From NCBI RefSeq assembly GCF_032854445.1, contig NC_088297.1, positions 13,003,039 to 13,067,038 on the forward strand: a DNA stretch of 64,000 nucleotides, given 5' to 3'. Source of the DNA: Liolophura sinensis (Eukaryota; Mollusca; Polyplacophora; Chitonida; Chitonidae). A model generated the notes under the pieces. The model ran no database searches and was not told where the DNA came from. It worked only from the letters and a program-made list of their open reading frames with translations. The first letter of the stretch is position 1. Each line of letters opens with the position of its first letter. The position numbers were made by a program, and so were the translations under genes. This document shows positions 12,049 through 23,399 of this stretch, one piece after another.

Positions 12049-12454
12049 TCAGTGTGTCTCAGGTGTTAAAACTCCACAATACGCGTGTTGGTATTGAGTC
12101 GGAATTCCATCTGGTAACAATCGGGACCTTGTCTGGAAAGCCATTTGGCTCTCCTTGAAAAGTGGGGACGAAATAATAGACTGTGCGTATCCAGTCTGTT
12201 TTAAGTACCTCCCGAGATTTGTACGTAGATTGCCGAATGATCGACGTTTGTAGTTTTCGCCATCGGGGCGTTTGATGGTCCGAAAGAAGTTCGCTAAATA
12301 CTTGTCCAGTTTCTCTGGCTCGATTTCCTCGATGCTCCTCGCTTCGCTGTACGAATGCTGGCTCCACAGCCATTCCTCTACAATCCTTGCTGCAACCACC
12401 ATATTGGATACAGAAACTTTCGGCAATCCTTCCGTGTTGGCCATCTTTTTCCTC
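12049..12454 (-). CDS. Terminal exon, Crypton recombinase-like domain (array unit 3)
   Basis: About 134 residues end in TGA at 12049. Landmarks are SVSNMV, VEEWLW, SIEEIEPEKLDKYLANFF, NYKRRSFGNLR, GRYLKQTGYAQSII and QMAFQTR. The domain is the same as in the exons at 5382, 15909 and 18680. The chosen acceptor is TTTCCACAG|G at 12455-12456, phase 2, which the donor at 22416 would satisfy; the codon across the junction is AGG (Arg). The 17 residues before NMV match those in unit 4. The frame stays open upstream to 12555, but no good phase-2 acceptor lies there. Downstream of NMV the unit is as long as its paralogues. The specific target is unknown. Confidence 0.7.
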
Positions 12455-12559
12455 CTGTGGAAATTCACGGACGGGTGCGACATGGTTGTCGCGCACTGCG
12501 CCATCTGGTGGTGTGACGGTGCCGTTGTCCCCCTTCTCCACTGCTCCACTGCCAATGGA

Positions 12560-14690
12560 AAGCCCAGAAGAAAAGCCTGATCATTCTTATGTTAGGTTCA
12601 ATGTCAACGGAGGGTCCACACATGCACACAACATATTCTATTCATCTACGTTGTATTCATCTACACATATAAATTGACACCGAAAGGAAAACACGCTTAT
12701 TCCGAACGGTAGTATGATATAGCACACCTTCAGAACTTGAACTGAACATCACACATCGCCGCTTGTTCTGACGAATCGTGTTGTGTTACATATGCCTGTT
12801 AATGACAAATCTTAATATGAAAACCCAGACTGACGGGTAGTCATGCGTCCATCTTGACCTTAAAATGAAGAGCAAAACAATGGCCCACATAAGCACCTAT
12901 GGCCCCGGAAGCAGATGACAGCACACATTTACCACAGAGTAGAAACTGGGCAGCATCGTTTCAGCAAAGGTAATACACGTAAATATGTATACTGATATGA
13001 TGCCTGCAAATAACTGAATTCTGACAAGCATGTGCAAATTAAATAACTAAGAAAAACAGTAAACTTTATGGCCACATTGTGAAGCAGATTTCAGGCAGGC
13101 AGTTGACCATACTATGAAGAACAAGGCATTCAGACAATACCTGTAGCTCGCCTGACTGAGCAGTTTGTAAAACTGCACAATGTTCAAGTCATATGATACG
13201 TTATTACATATAACACTGACCGGTAGAATGATTGACACTATCATACACAGATATCATCCTCTAATTATACAGTGCTAATATTTTGCCATGAAATCAACAA
13301 GAAAGACCAAAATTGTTATACTGTCACAACAATGACTGTTTATCATAGGATTGCTGAGCAGTGGCTTCATATGTAATGGAGTTTTTGGTCACTGTGGTGG
13401 TAACAAAATAATGTGAGGAGTTTTTGCCTTTGATATGCAAATCGCTACAGATGATCGGCTTTCTGTGTATTATGGGCGGCCACTGCAACCCTATGACTAG
13501 TCAAACTAGGCTTTGACTTCTCAAATGCTCATTGTGAAAGCTGGTTCTTCAATGACGTCATTTTACCACGTGCTAGCAACCTAACCTGTCAAATTTCCGT
13601 TCAATGCACTGGCCAGTGCAGAGGTTTCGTGTAATTCGACAATGCTCCATGGGCTAGTCTGATAGATACTCCTGTATCTATGGAATAAAATCTATGCGTC
13701 AAAACGGACATTTCGTGTACCAGCCATCAACCAATAAGGACGCTCCAGGTCAATAATCGCAATGCCAATTCCCCAAAACGACGTATAAAGTAACTAAAAA
13801 AGTATATAAAGTACGAAAATAGGGCGGAATCATGCAAAGAGAAGCAGTCAACAGTTTTCAATGATGCTGCAAACACGCAAGGTATGTTCTACGTGAATGA
13901 CTGAAATCTATATTTTAATCGTGTACCATGACGGAATATCAGTTGTCGATAACAAAATATGCATCTCAGTTGCGAGAGTCTATGGTTTCCTTTAAATGCA
14001 GCGAATGTGGGTAAATATCTTTCACAGTCTTTGCTGTGCATGGATTGTTTAAAGCCAGCAGATCATCAATATACCGTTCAGTGAATGAGAAAAATCGGGC
14101 CTGGTGAGAACTACTTCTTAATACTTTCATGGACATCAATGAAGTGATTTCAAACTGGAAAAGCTGGAATATTCATATAGTACACAGTTGGGCCCATTCG
14201 TTTCATGATATTGCTTAAATACGAGGTCTTTTTTTTAAAGAATGGGTTCTTATAGATGAAATCATTTCAGAATACAAACAAATCAATATTACCGTAACGC
14301 CAAATGGCTAAACTCTGCTTTCTGCACATCTTGTTTTTAGACGGGTCTCTTTAGACGACGCCTCTTTAAAGAACACTTACTGTACAGAACACATTCAGGG
14401 TCAATACAAGGAGTTTCTGATACCCTTTAGCGATGTCCGAATCAATGGACGCCAAAAAGAAGCCAAAATTATGAGGAATTACCTCATAAACGTAAATGAA
14501 ACTATTATTATCCAGATTTACTATATAATCTTTATAATTAGGACCAGTAGCTAAACCTGAACACTAATCCTTTAAGTGTTTGAAACAATCTCGGCGTCAA
14601 AACAGACATTCCTATACCAGCCGTCAACTAAAATGGACATTTCAGGTTAACAATGGTAATATCAAATCCCAAAATAACGTTCAACACAAA
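12560..14690. other. No gene; diverged dispersed repeats
   Basis: The segments at 13692-13787 and 14590-14683 share GCGTCAAAAC, CATT, TACCAGCC and TCAAC blocks. A weaker relative is near 11610-11735. I see no exon-like segment. Confidence 0.45.
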
Positions 14691-14699
14691 TCCCCAAAG

Positions 14700-15049
14700 G
14701 TGGGGGGAGGTGGAAACCACGACCATCCGCAGGTTGCTGACAGAGCTTCCCACGTACAGCCGAAGAGAAAGCCAGCAGGAGCCTGTATGAAATCTGATAC
14801 ACAGCTTGACGCAGGACCAAGCACCTTTACATTCTATTACTTGTTGACCAGGAGCCTCTCACCAATGCGGTCGCCGTGAGTTCAAGTCCAGCTCAAGCTG
14901 GCTTCCTCTCAGCAACCTGCAGATGGTCGTGGGTTTCCGCCGGGCTCTGCCCGTTTTCCACCCACCATAATGCTGGCCGCCGTCGTATAAGTGAAATATT
15001 CTTGAGTACGGCGTAAAACACCAATCAAATAAATAAATAAATAAACATT
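14700..15049. repeat. Two tRNA-SINE family A fragments, head to head
   Basis: A minus-sense body fragment (14700-14790, GACCATCCGCAGGTTGCTGA) is followed after about 60 bp by a plus-sense copy lacking its tRNA head (14850-15049), which ends TAAATAAATAAATAAAC. Confidence 0.85.
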
Positions 15050-15210
15050 ACTTGTTGAAGCTCATCACGCAATGAATGGTAGGGCCGCTGTAGTAGGGGA
15101 GTTTGTTCATTGAGTTGTGGTTGGTGTTTGCCCTCTTGGAGTGCCTTAATTTCAATTTAATGCATTAAAGGTCGACAGTCACAGTCGTAAGCATTGTTCT
15201 GTATCTCTTT

Positions 15211-15385
15211 AAGAGTGAGTGAGTGCTTGGGGTTTAACATCGTACTCAACAATTTTTCAGTCATATGACGACGAAGGAATCCTTAGGGTGTATGTAATGT
15301 GCCTCCTTGTTGCAGAACGGATTTCCACCGCTCTTTTATCTAGTGCTGCTTCACTGAGACGACTTACAGAAGGCAAGTAAGAGAA
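15211..15385 (-). repeat. tRNA-SINE family B, partial
   Basis: GAGTGCTTGGGGTTTAAC, then TTTTTCAGTCATATGACGAC, then GGATTTCCACCGCTCTTTTA. The last block also occurs, inverted, in the fuller copy at 59350-59690. Confidence 0.8.
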
Positions 15386-15388
15386 TCA

Positions 15389-15605
15389 AAAGTAAACTGG
15401 AACGCTTAGAGCAAAGTCAGGTGCCCTGAGCAAACGGTAGTGCCAAGAGCAACTCCAACTGCTCTAGCAATGTGCCCGGTGCAGACTGGAAGCGCACAGA
15501 ATAAACTCGTGTGACCTGGCCAAACCCGCGTGCGAAGAGCAAACCAGAGTGCCCAGAGCAAACAGGTGATACAAACCAAACTGGAGCGCCCCAAGCATTC
15601 CACCA
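15389..15605. repeat. Degenerate short tandem repeat
   Basis: Variants of AGAGCAAAC..GAGTGCCC recur at irregular 17-30 bp spacing (for example CCTGAGCAAACGG, AAGAGCAAACCAGAGTGCCC and AGAGCAAACAGG). An old decayed minisatellite is likely. Confidence 0.5.
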
Positions 15606-15908
15606 CTGTTCTATCAGTATATCACAAACCCAAAGCTGATCCAGCGAGATGACTTCAAGCCAGGGTCATTCAGGTGCAGTGAGAACAGGATAACTGGGAC
15701 AAAGCATAATGCCGCCCGCCCCCCCCCCCCCCAAAAAAAAAAGCTACAAGTAAACAGAAGTGCATAGTTCAAATTAACACGCGAAAGCGACCAAAGAGAA
15801 AGAAAAGGAGCTAGTGTAAGGGATGAACACCAGAAACACATGTAAGTAAATAAATAAATGTGCTGACATGACGCTATATTAAGTAATCGTCACTTGGTTA
15901 TTTCCAGA

Positions 15909-16314
15909 TTATTTCCTCACTGTTTCCATCTCTTGTCCTGTAAACTTATTTTTTGTCGCTGCAACAAGATTTTTCTTTCTTTTTTGAAAGGCGATTCCCG
16001 ATTCACGGAAAACTCTGGACGTTTTTAATTCTCCTGGATGGTTCGTTTCCTTCAGATATAGACAAAGGAAGTTCCGCAGAGCTACGAAAGACTCTGGTTT
16101 GTATGGCGTTCCGTTCGGTCTCATGATGCTCTCGAAAAACTCTTTGAGATAATGGTCCAATTGTACTGGTGGTATTTCCGTGATTGCTCGTCGTTCACCT
16201 TCGTGTCTTCCCCACAGCCATCGTTCAAACGTTCGTGCAGATGCGGCCATATTTGTGGCTGTCTGAGCTGGTATATCGGCAAGGCGCCGGGCATCTATCT
16301 TCTTCAGTCGAAAT
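15909..16314 (-). CDS. Terminal exon, Crypton recombinase-like domain (array unit 2)
   Basis: About 134 residues end in TAA. Landmarks are TATNMA, FERWLW, ITEIPPVQLDHYLKEFFESI, YKPESFVALR, LCLYLKETNHPGEL and IAFQKRKKNL, with a lysine-rich C-terminus. It is the same domain as its neighbours. The acceptor GACCACAG|A (phase 2, Arg across the junction) is preferred; AACCTAAACAG|A 18 bp upstream is in the same phase and cannot be excluded. The residue before the domain's usual NMV Val is kept but Val is replaced by Ala, and RYL is replaced by LYL, so this is a diverged paralogue. No canonical AATAAA is visible within a few hundred bases after the stop. Confidence 0.7.
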
Positions 16315-16539
16315 CTGTGGTCATCCTGCTTTCTGTTTAGGTTGTGCACAATCTCTGAGATATTGACTGACAAGTAAAATAAAGCTGAATACAGTAAATG
16401 ACCTGTCATAAAACTGACTTTTTTTACCATCTACTACCTCAGCCCTGCTGAACGAAAGGCGCAGTACTGCAAAATCATGCGAAGCTATGTACGATTTTAC
16501 ATACAGTAAACTACTTCCACACAACACGCGATTCTTCAC

Positions 16540-17735
16540 ACACGTCTTCCGTACAAAGGGATATTAGCTGGTGAAAAGTTCCGTGATATTACAGATGTCT
16601 TCAACCTACGAAGCCACATCAGAATTCCAAATTTTCATAATTCAGCCCTGACCCGTCTTAATAATTGGCAAAGAAAACATGAAGTCTATGTCAGATGAAA
16701 AACTACTAAACACTGTTCGGTTCATTTTTATCATTTTAACACATTTCTAAGGTGACCTATTCTGGCCACATTTTTAAAAATTCTAAATTAAAAATAAAAA
16801 ATCGGAACTATTTTGAGGGAGAGTGTTTAAGGGTCATTCGTCTGATATACGCTTCATTTTAGAGTTTCCTTTGCTCTTTTATTAATTGTATTAAAACAAT
16901 TTAAATAAGAGGAGCTTTCATTTCACACTTTATTAAAAACCTTTTTCCAAGAAGTTACATTTTTACCACCTACTTCCTTAAATCAATACATATCATTCTA
17001 CATTTCCCTAGGTGTGAACGTTTTAGGGTGCATTAAAAACTATTACTACTGCTTGGTTTGTAGGTACTATAACACCAAGAGCTTGGCAGTAAAGCTCGTG
17101 GATAAAACTTTACGTTTGCTAACAAAAAAAAAACAAAAATTTGATGTATATTTTATATTTCTTGATAACCCCTCTGTATTATGCATAGTTTCAGTCTATG
17201 GTCGACAGGCTTGATTAAGAATGTGTGCATAATGCACTGCAGAAATTCAACATGGCTGAACGCCTGCGCATAATTTATCTGAGAAGTTCATCATGTTAAC
17301 CACCATTTACACATACAGAATCGAGCAAAATGTGCAACAAGGTATGACCAAAAGTTTTCAGTCATCACCATCGTGTTTTCCACGAAGGCCAACCAGGTTT
17401 ACGGGTTGATGGGCCAAAACAGAGTGGACTTAGAAACTAACTCACTTCACTAGATATATGTACTTAATCAACCTTCTTGCTGGAGAAACATGAATAAGGC
17501 CATCCAGAGATGGATTCAAGCTTGTAATAAAAGGCCTTTAATATCTATACATACAGTCTGAAACGAAAAACTTTTAAAAAAATCTCTTAAAACCGATTTT
17601 GTCAGATGGTTTGTGCAATTACGGTGGAAGCCAATAGCCGTGTTAGCTTGATCTGTCAGCCAATACCCTGAAGGCGATTTTGGCCATCTCTTGCTGAAAG
17701 TCTGACCAAACTGCCGAAAAAGTGACACTGTGAAC
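16540..17735. other. No gene recognised
   Basis: AT-rich stretch between two array units. I could not support an exon on either strand. Confidence 0.4.
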
Positions 17736-17737
17736 GG

Positions 17738-18062
17738 CTAAAGATACATGTGTGTATGTATGCATGTCTGGGGTTTCACGTCGCACTTAACAATTTTTCA
17801 GTCATATGACGACGAAGCGTCATTAGGAGTATGCACACATACGGTGTCTTCTTGTGGGAGGGCGAGTCCATACAGCCCGAGTCCTGCCGCCACTCTTGTA
17901 AAACGCCAAAGACACCAAAATGGACACCCCACTCAGTCACGTTATACTAACACCGGGCCAATCAGTCATGTTCCCTTGCTCTAACCTCTCTATGCTGAAT
18001 GCCAAGAGAGGCAGCAGCAAGTACCATATTAAACGTCTTTGGTATGACCTGACCCAGGTGAA
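17738..18062 (-). repeat. tRNA-SINE family B, long copy
   Basis: GTTTCACGTCGCACTTAAC, CAGTCATATGACGACGAAG, ACACCGGGCCAATCAG, TGAATGCCAAGAGAGG and TTGGTATGACCTGACCCAGG occur in the family order. Confidence 0.85.
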
Positions 18063-18314
18063 GGATACACGTACCTGAATTGTATACATGTATGTGGACA
18101 TCTATGAACTAGATTACAAAGTACCATATTTGCCATAAAAATGCATTTTTAGAGGTGAATAAAAGTTCTGTAATATTACTTTTTAAACATATACAACCTA
18201 CATATATTTTCCTGACAAAGTGCAGAACATCTTTCTTCATGTAAGATCAATAAAACTCGCGTAATCCGGTCAAATCAGTAACTCACTCATTGATTGAAAA
18301 AAAAAATGCACTAA

Positions 18315-18320
18315 TTTATT
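18315..18320 (-). terminator. Possible polyadenylation signal AATAAA
   Basis: Minus-strand AATAAA lies about 360 bp after the stop codon of the exon at 18680-19040. It is a plausible 3' end for that isoform, but the hexamer is common in AT-rich DNA. Confidence 0.3.
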
Positions 18321-18379
18321 TTGTAAATTGATTGCTGCTTTAGGCCAAACTTAGGCCAAATGTATGTTTTGTTACATAA

Positions 18380-18610
18380 TGGTCAGTTTTATGGCTGAAC
18401 GAAACCAGAGCGCCTGGGGTAAACCACAGACTTTTGGTATGTTAATGTCAAACTTTTCCATGTGCGACCTACAGATATACACACCATACTGGTTGAAGAC
18501 ACGTAGTCTTGAACGAAGGTTACACTGAGCTTTGCGGGTTATTGTCACTAAGGCAACACAAACACAGAGAGCTGAGAAAAACTCCCTGTTCAAGGTTGAG
18601 ATTGAAACAG
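18380..18610 (-). repeat. Probable family C dispersed repeat
   Basis: GTCAGTTTTATGGCTGAACG, AAACCAGAGCGCCTGGGGTA and ACCACAGACTTTTGGTATG resemble blocks at 43.4 and 49.5 kb. Confidence 0.45.
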
Positions 18611-18679
18611 TAGTCCGAGTTCCAATGTGCCAGTAACTTGTCCATCAATCATACTTCATTCAGAATACTAAGACACTCC

Positions 18680-19040
18680 TTAGCTGTGTTTCATCTTGGC
18701 CGTCATCCGGCCCTGTTTCAGTGACCGCAGGCGTTGTTTGTAAGCTTCCTGACTATGCACGAAGACGGCAGATTTCATCACGGAGTGGCCGTAGTCAGTT
18801 TCCTTCAGGTAGCGTTCCAGGTGACATCGCAGCGAGCAGAACGTCTCCCGAGAGTAATCCATGCCCGATTCCTTGGTCACAGTGGAGAAGAAGTCCGTGA
18901 GGTACGCGTCCAACTGTTCTGGTGGGATGTCGTTGACGGGCCGGCTCTCGTGCGCCGTCTTCACCAGCCAGTTTTCCAGCGTCAACACAGCGGTCACCAT
19001 GTTCTGGACGGACTGTTTCGGCGCTTGCACACTGTTCATC
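18680..19040 (-). CDS. Terminal exon, Crypton recombinase-like domain (array unit 1)
   Basis: About 119 residues end in TAA at 18680-18682. Landmarks are SVQNMV, LENWLV, VNDIPPEQLDAYLTDFF, DYSRETFCSLR, ERYLKETDYGHSVM and EAYKQRLRSLK, with a basic tail. It is the unit nearest the common exon at 22416-23096. The acceptor TTATGTACAG|G enters in phase 2, matching the donor GGTAG|GTGACT at 22416, so the joint would read Gly-Gly-Arg-Met. A second, phase-1 acceptor about 107 bp upstream (GTTGACAG|AA) also leaves the frame open. The catalytic half of a recombinase is absent. A duplicated remnant of its 3' end lies near 21.0 kb. Confidence 0.72.
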
Positions 19041-19249
19041 CTGTACATAAGCAAGAGACGCCGCTCCTTGTCACTGGACGGACAGAATCCCAACGGAAGG
19101 CTGACGTGCGCAGAAAAGTTAGCGGGGCCGTCTTCGTTGGTTTCTGTCAACAGTCAGAACGAGGTCGCAGATTTACCGCAATGTCTTCATACATTAACAG
19201 AGCTGTGGGTGTATCGTTGGACAATCTCTTCTTAACTTTATAACCTTAA

Positions 19250-20070
19250 AGGTACATTCTTCAGGTTTCAACTCTACACTTGACCTAACTCATGTAGTTA
19301 TTTCCATGCATGAACACGAGAGTAGTTTCAATAAGAGAATGACTAATGATGCGTTTTCAATAGAAGTCAAAAAAATATGCTTGCGAGAAAAAATACGTGT
19401 CAAACTACACTCTATGGGTCATAAAATATTTTATGTATATTTCCAAACCAGTTCTACAGCCATCATATGGTCCATGCGTTCATAAAGCCCAGCACAGAAT
19501 TCAACATCGAAACCCAATTAACACATCTTCTAAAAAATAAAATAAATAAATAAATGTCGATCTCATGAATCTGCCTTCCCTTTTAGCTTTCCTTCACTCT
19601 TAATAACAATGAAAAATCAGCATATACGTATCCTAACATAAACTTTGGTCTGAACTTTAAGAACCATGATAGGCAGGTACAGGAAGTTATGACCGGTATG
19701 CTATTAAACGATCACGACGTACCAGTGTGAACATGTGAAAGTGAAGGCTAAATAAATCTGGGAATGTGTACATCATAGACATGACAACTGTGATCAACAC
19801 CTACGGGAGAAATCGTATCAGCAGATTTTATAACACATGACTGGCAATTCTACCGGCTTTCTAGCACGCTAACCTCTAGGCCACAGAGGCTGATGCATGT
19901 ACGTACATACAAGTATACATCACAAGTATACTGCATAATACTAAAGCATGTACATGTATATTTGTATACCTATAACATTACATAAACCAATAAAGGTACA
20001 TGTAAAGTGTTATGTAAGGGTGAGAATGAATACTTTCTACTATATCACTGTACTAAATTTATTGTACATC
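19250..20070. other. No gene recognised
   Basis: AT-rich intron-like DNA. A short tRNA-like stretch at about 19850-19890 (CTAACCTCTAGGCCACAGAGG) is probably the head of a decayed SINE. Confidence 0.4.
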
Positions 20071-20075
20071 CCCTC

Positions 20076-20347
20076 AATTTATTTATTTTTATTATTTTAC
20101 TGCGTGTTCTACGCCACACTCAAGAATATTTGCTTTATACAACGGCAGCCAGCATTATGGTGGGAGCACACCAGTCTGTGTTCAGGGGAAGACGGCCATC
20201 TGCAGGTTGCTGGAAGATCTCTCCTTGTGCGGCCAGAGAAGAAGCCAGCATGGGCTTGATTTGAACTCACAGTGACCACATTAGTGAGAGGCTCCTCGGT
20301 CACTGCGCCCCGCCTGCACCCTAACAACTTCGGCAGCGGAGGCTCCC
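20076..20347 (-). repeat. tRNA-SINE family A, diverged full-length copy
   Basis: The tail (TCTACGCCACACTCAAGAAT), central block (CAGCCAGCATTATGGTGGG), body and head (TAACAACTTCGGCAGCGGAGG) are all present but substituted. Confidence 0.88.
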
Positions 20348-20920
20348 TACATGTAGGTTTCCTCAAACGTGTACATTAAGGTACGCGCAACCCACAGTGG
20401 GATTATATGCTGGAAGCTACGGACACATAAATGTATTCCCGATTTCACACATTCTTGACTGACTTACAATGTAACTTTCTCTAAAACTGCTTTTCCGTAA
20501 AACATCCAGAGAATGTCATTCAGCCGTTCTCTAATCAATGAACTGAATCACAAGAAAGCCTTACTTCATTCACTTGTATTTTCTTGATGCCCAGTTGTTC
20601 ACTAGACTTGTAGTATATATCGATTTGATTGTTAATTGTTGCTCAAAGCCACGCTCACACCAGGACAAAATGTACTAGGGTAAACAGTGCATGTACCCAG
20701 ACTAGGTATATCCAGTCAGAAACCATAGAAACAGTGGTTCAGGTGCATAAATTAGGCACAAAATGGATTTGTACGATTGATCGACAAATTGGTGCAGTTG
20801 CACTGTTACTACCATGTTGGAGAATATTTCACTTTATGTACATAAAATGTAATAGCAGTCAATGTCAGGTTTATGAGCAAAGGGAAGTCTCAAAATCATA
20901 CTTCATTCAGAATTTAGTAG

Positions 20921-21066
20921 TCTGAGTTCGAAGGTGCTAGTAACTTGTCCATCAATCATACTTCATTCAAAATACTAAGGACACTCCTTAGCTGTGTTTC
21001 ATCTTGGCCGTCATCCGGCCCTGTTTCAGAGGCCACGGGCATTGTTTGTAAGCTTCCTGACTATGA
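20921..21066 (-). pseudogene. Duplicated 3' remnant of array unit 1
   Basis: About 145 bp closely match 18612-18757. Shared blocks include GTAACTTGTCCATCAATCAT, CTCCTTAGCTGTGTTTCATC, CATCCGGCCCTG and TGTAAGCTTCCTGACTATG. They cover the end of the coding part and the 3' flank of the exon at 18680. The N-terminal part of the domain is missing, so it cannot encode the module. A frame difference is visible (AGAGGCCACGGGCATT against AGTGACCGCAGGCGTT, and an extra G at ACTAAGGACAC). This is a broken unit of the array. Confidence 0.88.
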
Positions 21067-21069
21067 CAA

Positions 21070-22410
21070 TGTCAGGTTTACGAGAAGAGAGAAGTTCCAG
21101 AATGTCTGGAACTCGTATAAAAACCACTTGAATTTGCAAGGAATTAACAAACTTTCTGGGCAATGCGTACACTGTTCATGTATGCCGTATTAGTGGAATA
21201 CAAATGATCTCTAACCAAGATATCTCCATCTCTACACTGTTTCAGAGGACGATAAATATAATGTAAAAGAGCAAGTTGTTGGATTATGGACCTGTCATGG
21301 ACGGGGAATTTTCAGAGTGACACATGAAAACCAATGTCACCTGACGTATGAGACAGGTGCATTTTACCATATGATTCACAGAAATCTCTAAAATATTCCT
21401 GGGTCAAAATTTAGCATATCAAAACTACAGTCACAGCGGCATAGTCTAATAGAATGCCTTTATCTGAAGTTTTGTACAGACTCAAGATTACACATACACT
21501 GTAAACCTGTGGTTCAATGTATACAGCTGCTGTTACTTTATTCTCAACAAGCTTGTGTCTACATGTGTTGTGACGTAAAACACAGACATTTTACATAAAA
21601 CTTTTCTGAAAACCGTTAATGACACATCAGATTAGGGCTTTGATTAGTTCAGAAAACGAGTTAGATCTCCACCTCCACTGTACATATGCATGTAGATTAA
21701 GATCAAGACTGGGCTGACCTCAAACAAGTTTTTCATAAAACTGCTAATTCCTTAGGAAAATTGTTAAACAGTCAGACAAAAAAGTCATCAGCCATAAAAA
21801 GAGGGAGACAGAGTTACGGAACCTATAGAACCATTGGTACTCGTAAAGATTTGCTAACACAATGGACACATTTTCAAAAATGTCTCTTTTTTTTCTTTTT
21901 TTTTTTTTTTAAGAGATGAAGAAAAACTTCCACAGCATGTGAGGTCGAACAGTTGAATAGTACATGCACTTTTTACAACTTCTGAAGATAATTTTATCAA
22001 AGTTACTTTGCTGGTGCTCATGTTAAAACATAAACATTAACATAACTTTTCATATTTTATGCCAAACTGAATTTCTTTGGTTTTGGTTTTTCAATACTCT
22101 TTAGAGGTACCCAGAATTACAGAATACCCTAATCATGAGGAATATGGCAAGATAAATTTAAAAGAAATTTTAATACAAATTTTGAAGTGTCTTTTGCTGT
22201 GTATTGGTTTTATGGAGATTTATAAGCAATTTTGACACGTCACTGGTTACAATTTGATACGCAAGACAAAAATTTCAATTCCTTAATATCTGAAAATATT
22301 TCAGCCCAAATCAGTCTACTAAAAAGGTGCCAAGATTGGCTTACATGTATGTATGAAAATTCTACTCTTTACCAATGGTTCATTTCATAGAAGTCAAGAA
22401 ATGAATAAAA
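21070..22410. other. No gene recognised
   Basis: AT-rich intron-like sequence between the common exon and the first array unit, with a T-run near 21890-21910. Confidence 0.45.
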
Positions 22411-22415
22411 GTCAC

Positions 22416-23096
22416 CTACCACCAAATCCAGATTGCTCACCACTCATTCCAGACTGATTCATCCAACTAATGTCTTGAGTCGACTGAGAGTTATTTAGAG
22501 TTGTGTCCATAAAATCTGCTGACAGATCGGCCTGCGGGTCTACAGTACTTCTGGATGCTAATGCAGCACTTCCATGTAAATCAGCATCAGACACAGCTGA
22601 TAATACTGAGTTATCTCCCTTTAACTCACTCTCCTGTTTATCCTTAAAACCTCCTATCACTGACATAAGACTTTGATTGGAGGGAGATTCAGCTGTGGAG
22701 GAAATTCTCCTGTGTTTTGGAGACCCAGAAGATGGGTCATGCGACCAGTGTTCGCGAGAGACTGTTTCCGCGGCAGAACGCTTGCGTCTGCCCACAAACG
22801 AAGAATCCAAAGACTCATGAACATGCAACTCCACAGGATAAACGTCGGAAGGTTCATCTTTAACAACAACTATATCGTCCGGCGAAAGTCTGTTTAAGAG
22901 ATCTGCGCTGGGCATGGCCTGGGAATGTGACTCAGGAATGTCTTTGGCAGGAGAGGTGGTGCGCTGTGATAAGGAACTTCTGCCATGTATTGGCCCAGAG
23001 GCCGCCATAATCCTATCTCTCTGAGCAGCGACAGAAGTTTTTTTCCCCTTGTTTAGGCCCTTCAGCCACACAGGGTCTGGCTCTTCCCTGAGCAAT
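22416..23096 (-). CDS. Common internal exon: low-complexity, nuclear-type protein segment
   Basis: This exon is 681 bp, phase 2 at both ends. The acceptor is TTATTTTGCAG|A and the donor GGTAG|GTGACT. The 227 residues start with LREEPDPVWLKGLNKGKK. They continue as a Ser/Pro/Asp-rich, probably disordered region with a basic patch (GRRKRSA, residues ~117-123), a second basic cluster (KHRR) and the motif VVKDEPSD, which fits the SUMO consensus (hydrophobic-K-x-E) closely but with D before E. It ends rich in Asn, Ser and Met. No folded domain is recognised. Its phase matches all four recombinase-like exons downstream. A local start is conceivable: ATGs at 23143 and nearby run in frame through the acceptor. 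A phase-2 partner upstream is needed, whereas the exon at 24855 ends in phase 1 in its best frame. Confidence 0.7.
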
Positions 23097-23114
23097 CTGC
23101 AAAATAACGCACAA

Positions 23115-23390
23115 GTGAGCATTATGTTTGTATGTACATGCATGCTTGGGGTTTTACGCCATACTTAACAACTTTTCAATCACATGTCCCAGAGGATTCC
23201 CTAAGTACAGTCCTTACATATACATATACTGTCTTCTTGTAACTGGGCCAATCCATGGCAGCAGAGTGCTGCCACCACTGAATTATCATGTCGAGGACAC
23301 CAGACAGGACACCAGACATGACACCCTCGTATTACACTGGCACAGGGCCAACCACTCCTACTTTCTTGCCCTAACCTCTCAGTGAGTAAC
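23115..23390 (-). repeat. tRNA-SINE family B copy
   Basis: CTTGGGGTTTTACGCCATAC, TTTTCAATCACATG, CACTGGCACAGGGCCAACCA and CTTGCCCTAACCTCTCAGTG occur in family order. It abuts the acceptor of the exon at 22416-23096. Confidence 0.8.
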
Positions 23391-23399
23391 AAGTTCCAT

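Noticed and set aside
12059-12541. 160-residue second minus frame overlapping array unit 3
   Set aside because: Out-of-frame shadow; it shares no motif with the other units.
15614-15841. Minus frame with a hydrophobic stretch
   Set aside because: It runs through a C/A homopolymer tract and a degenerate repeat; no start or splice signal.
18734-19243. 169-residue plus-strand frame opposite array unit 1
   Set aside because: Shadow of the minus-strand exon; the minus frame has paralogues at three other places with conserved residues, the plus frame does not.
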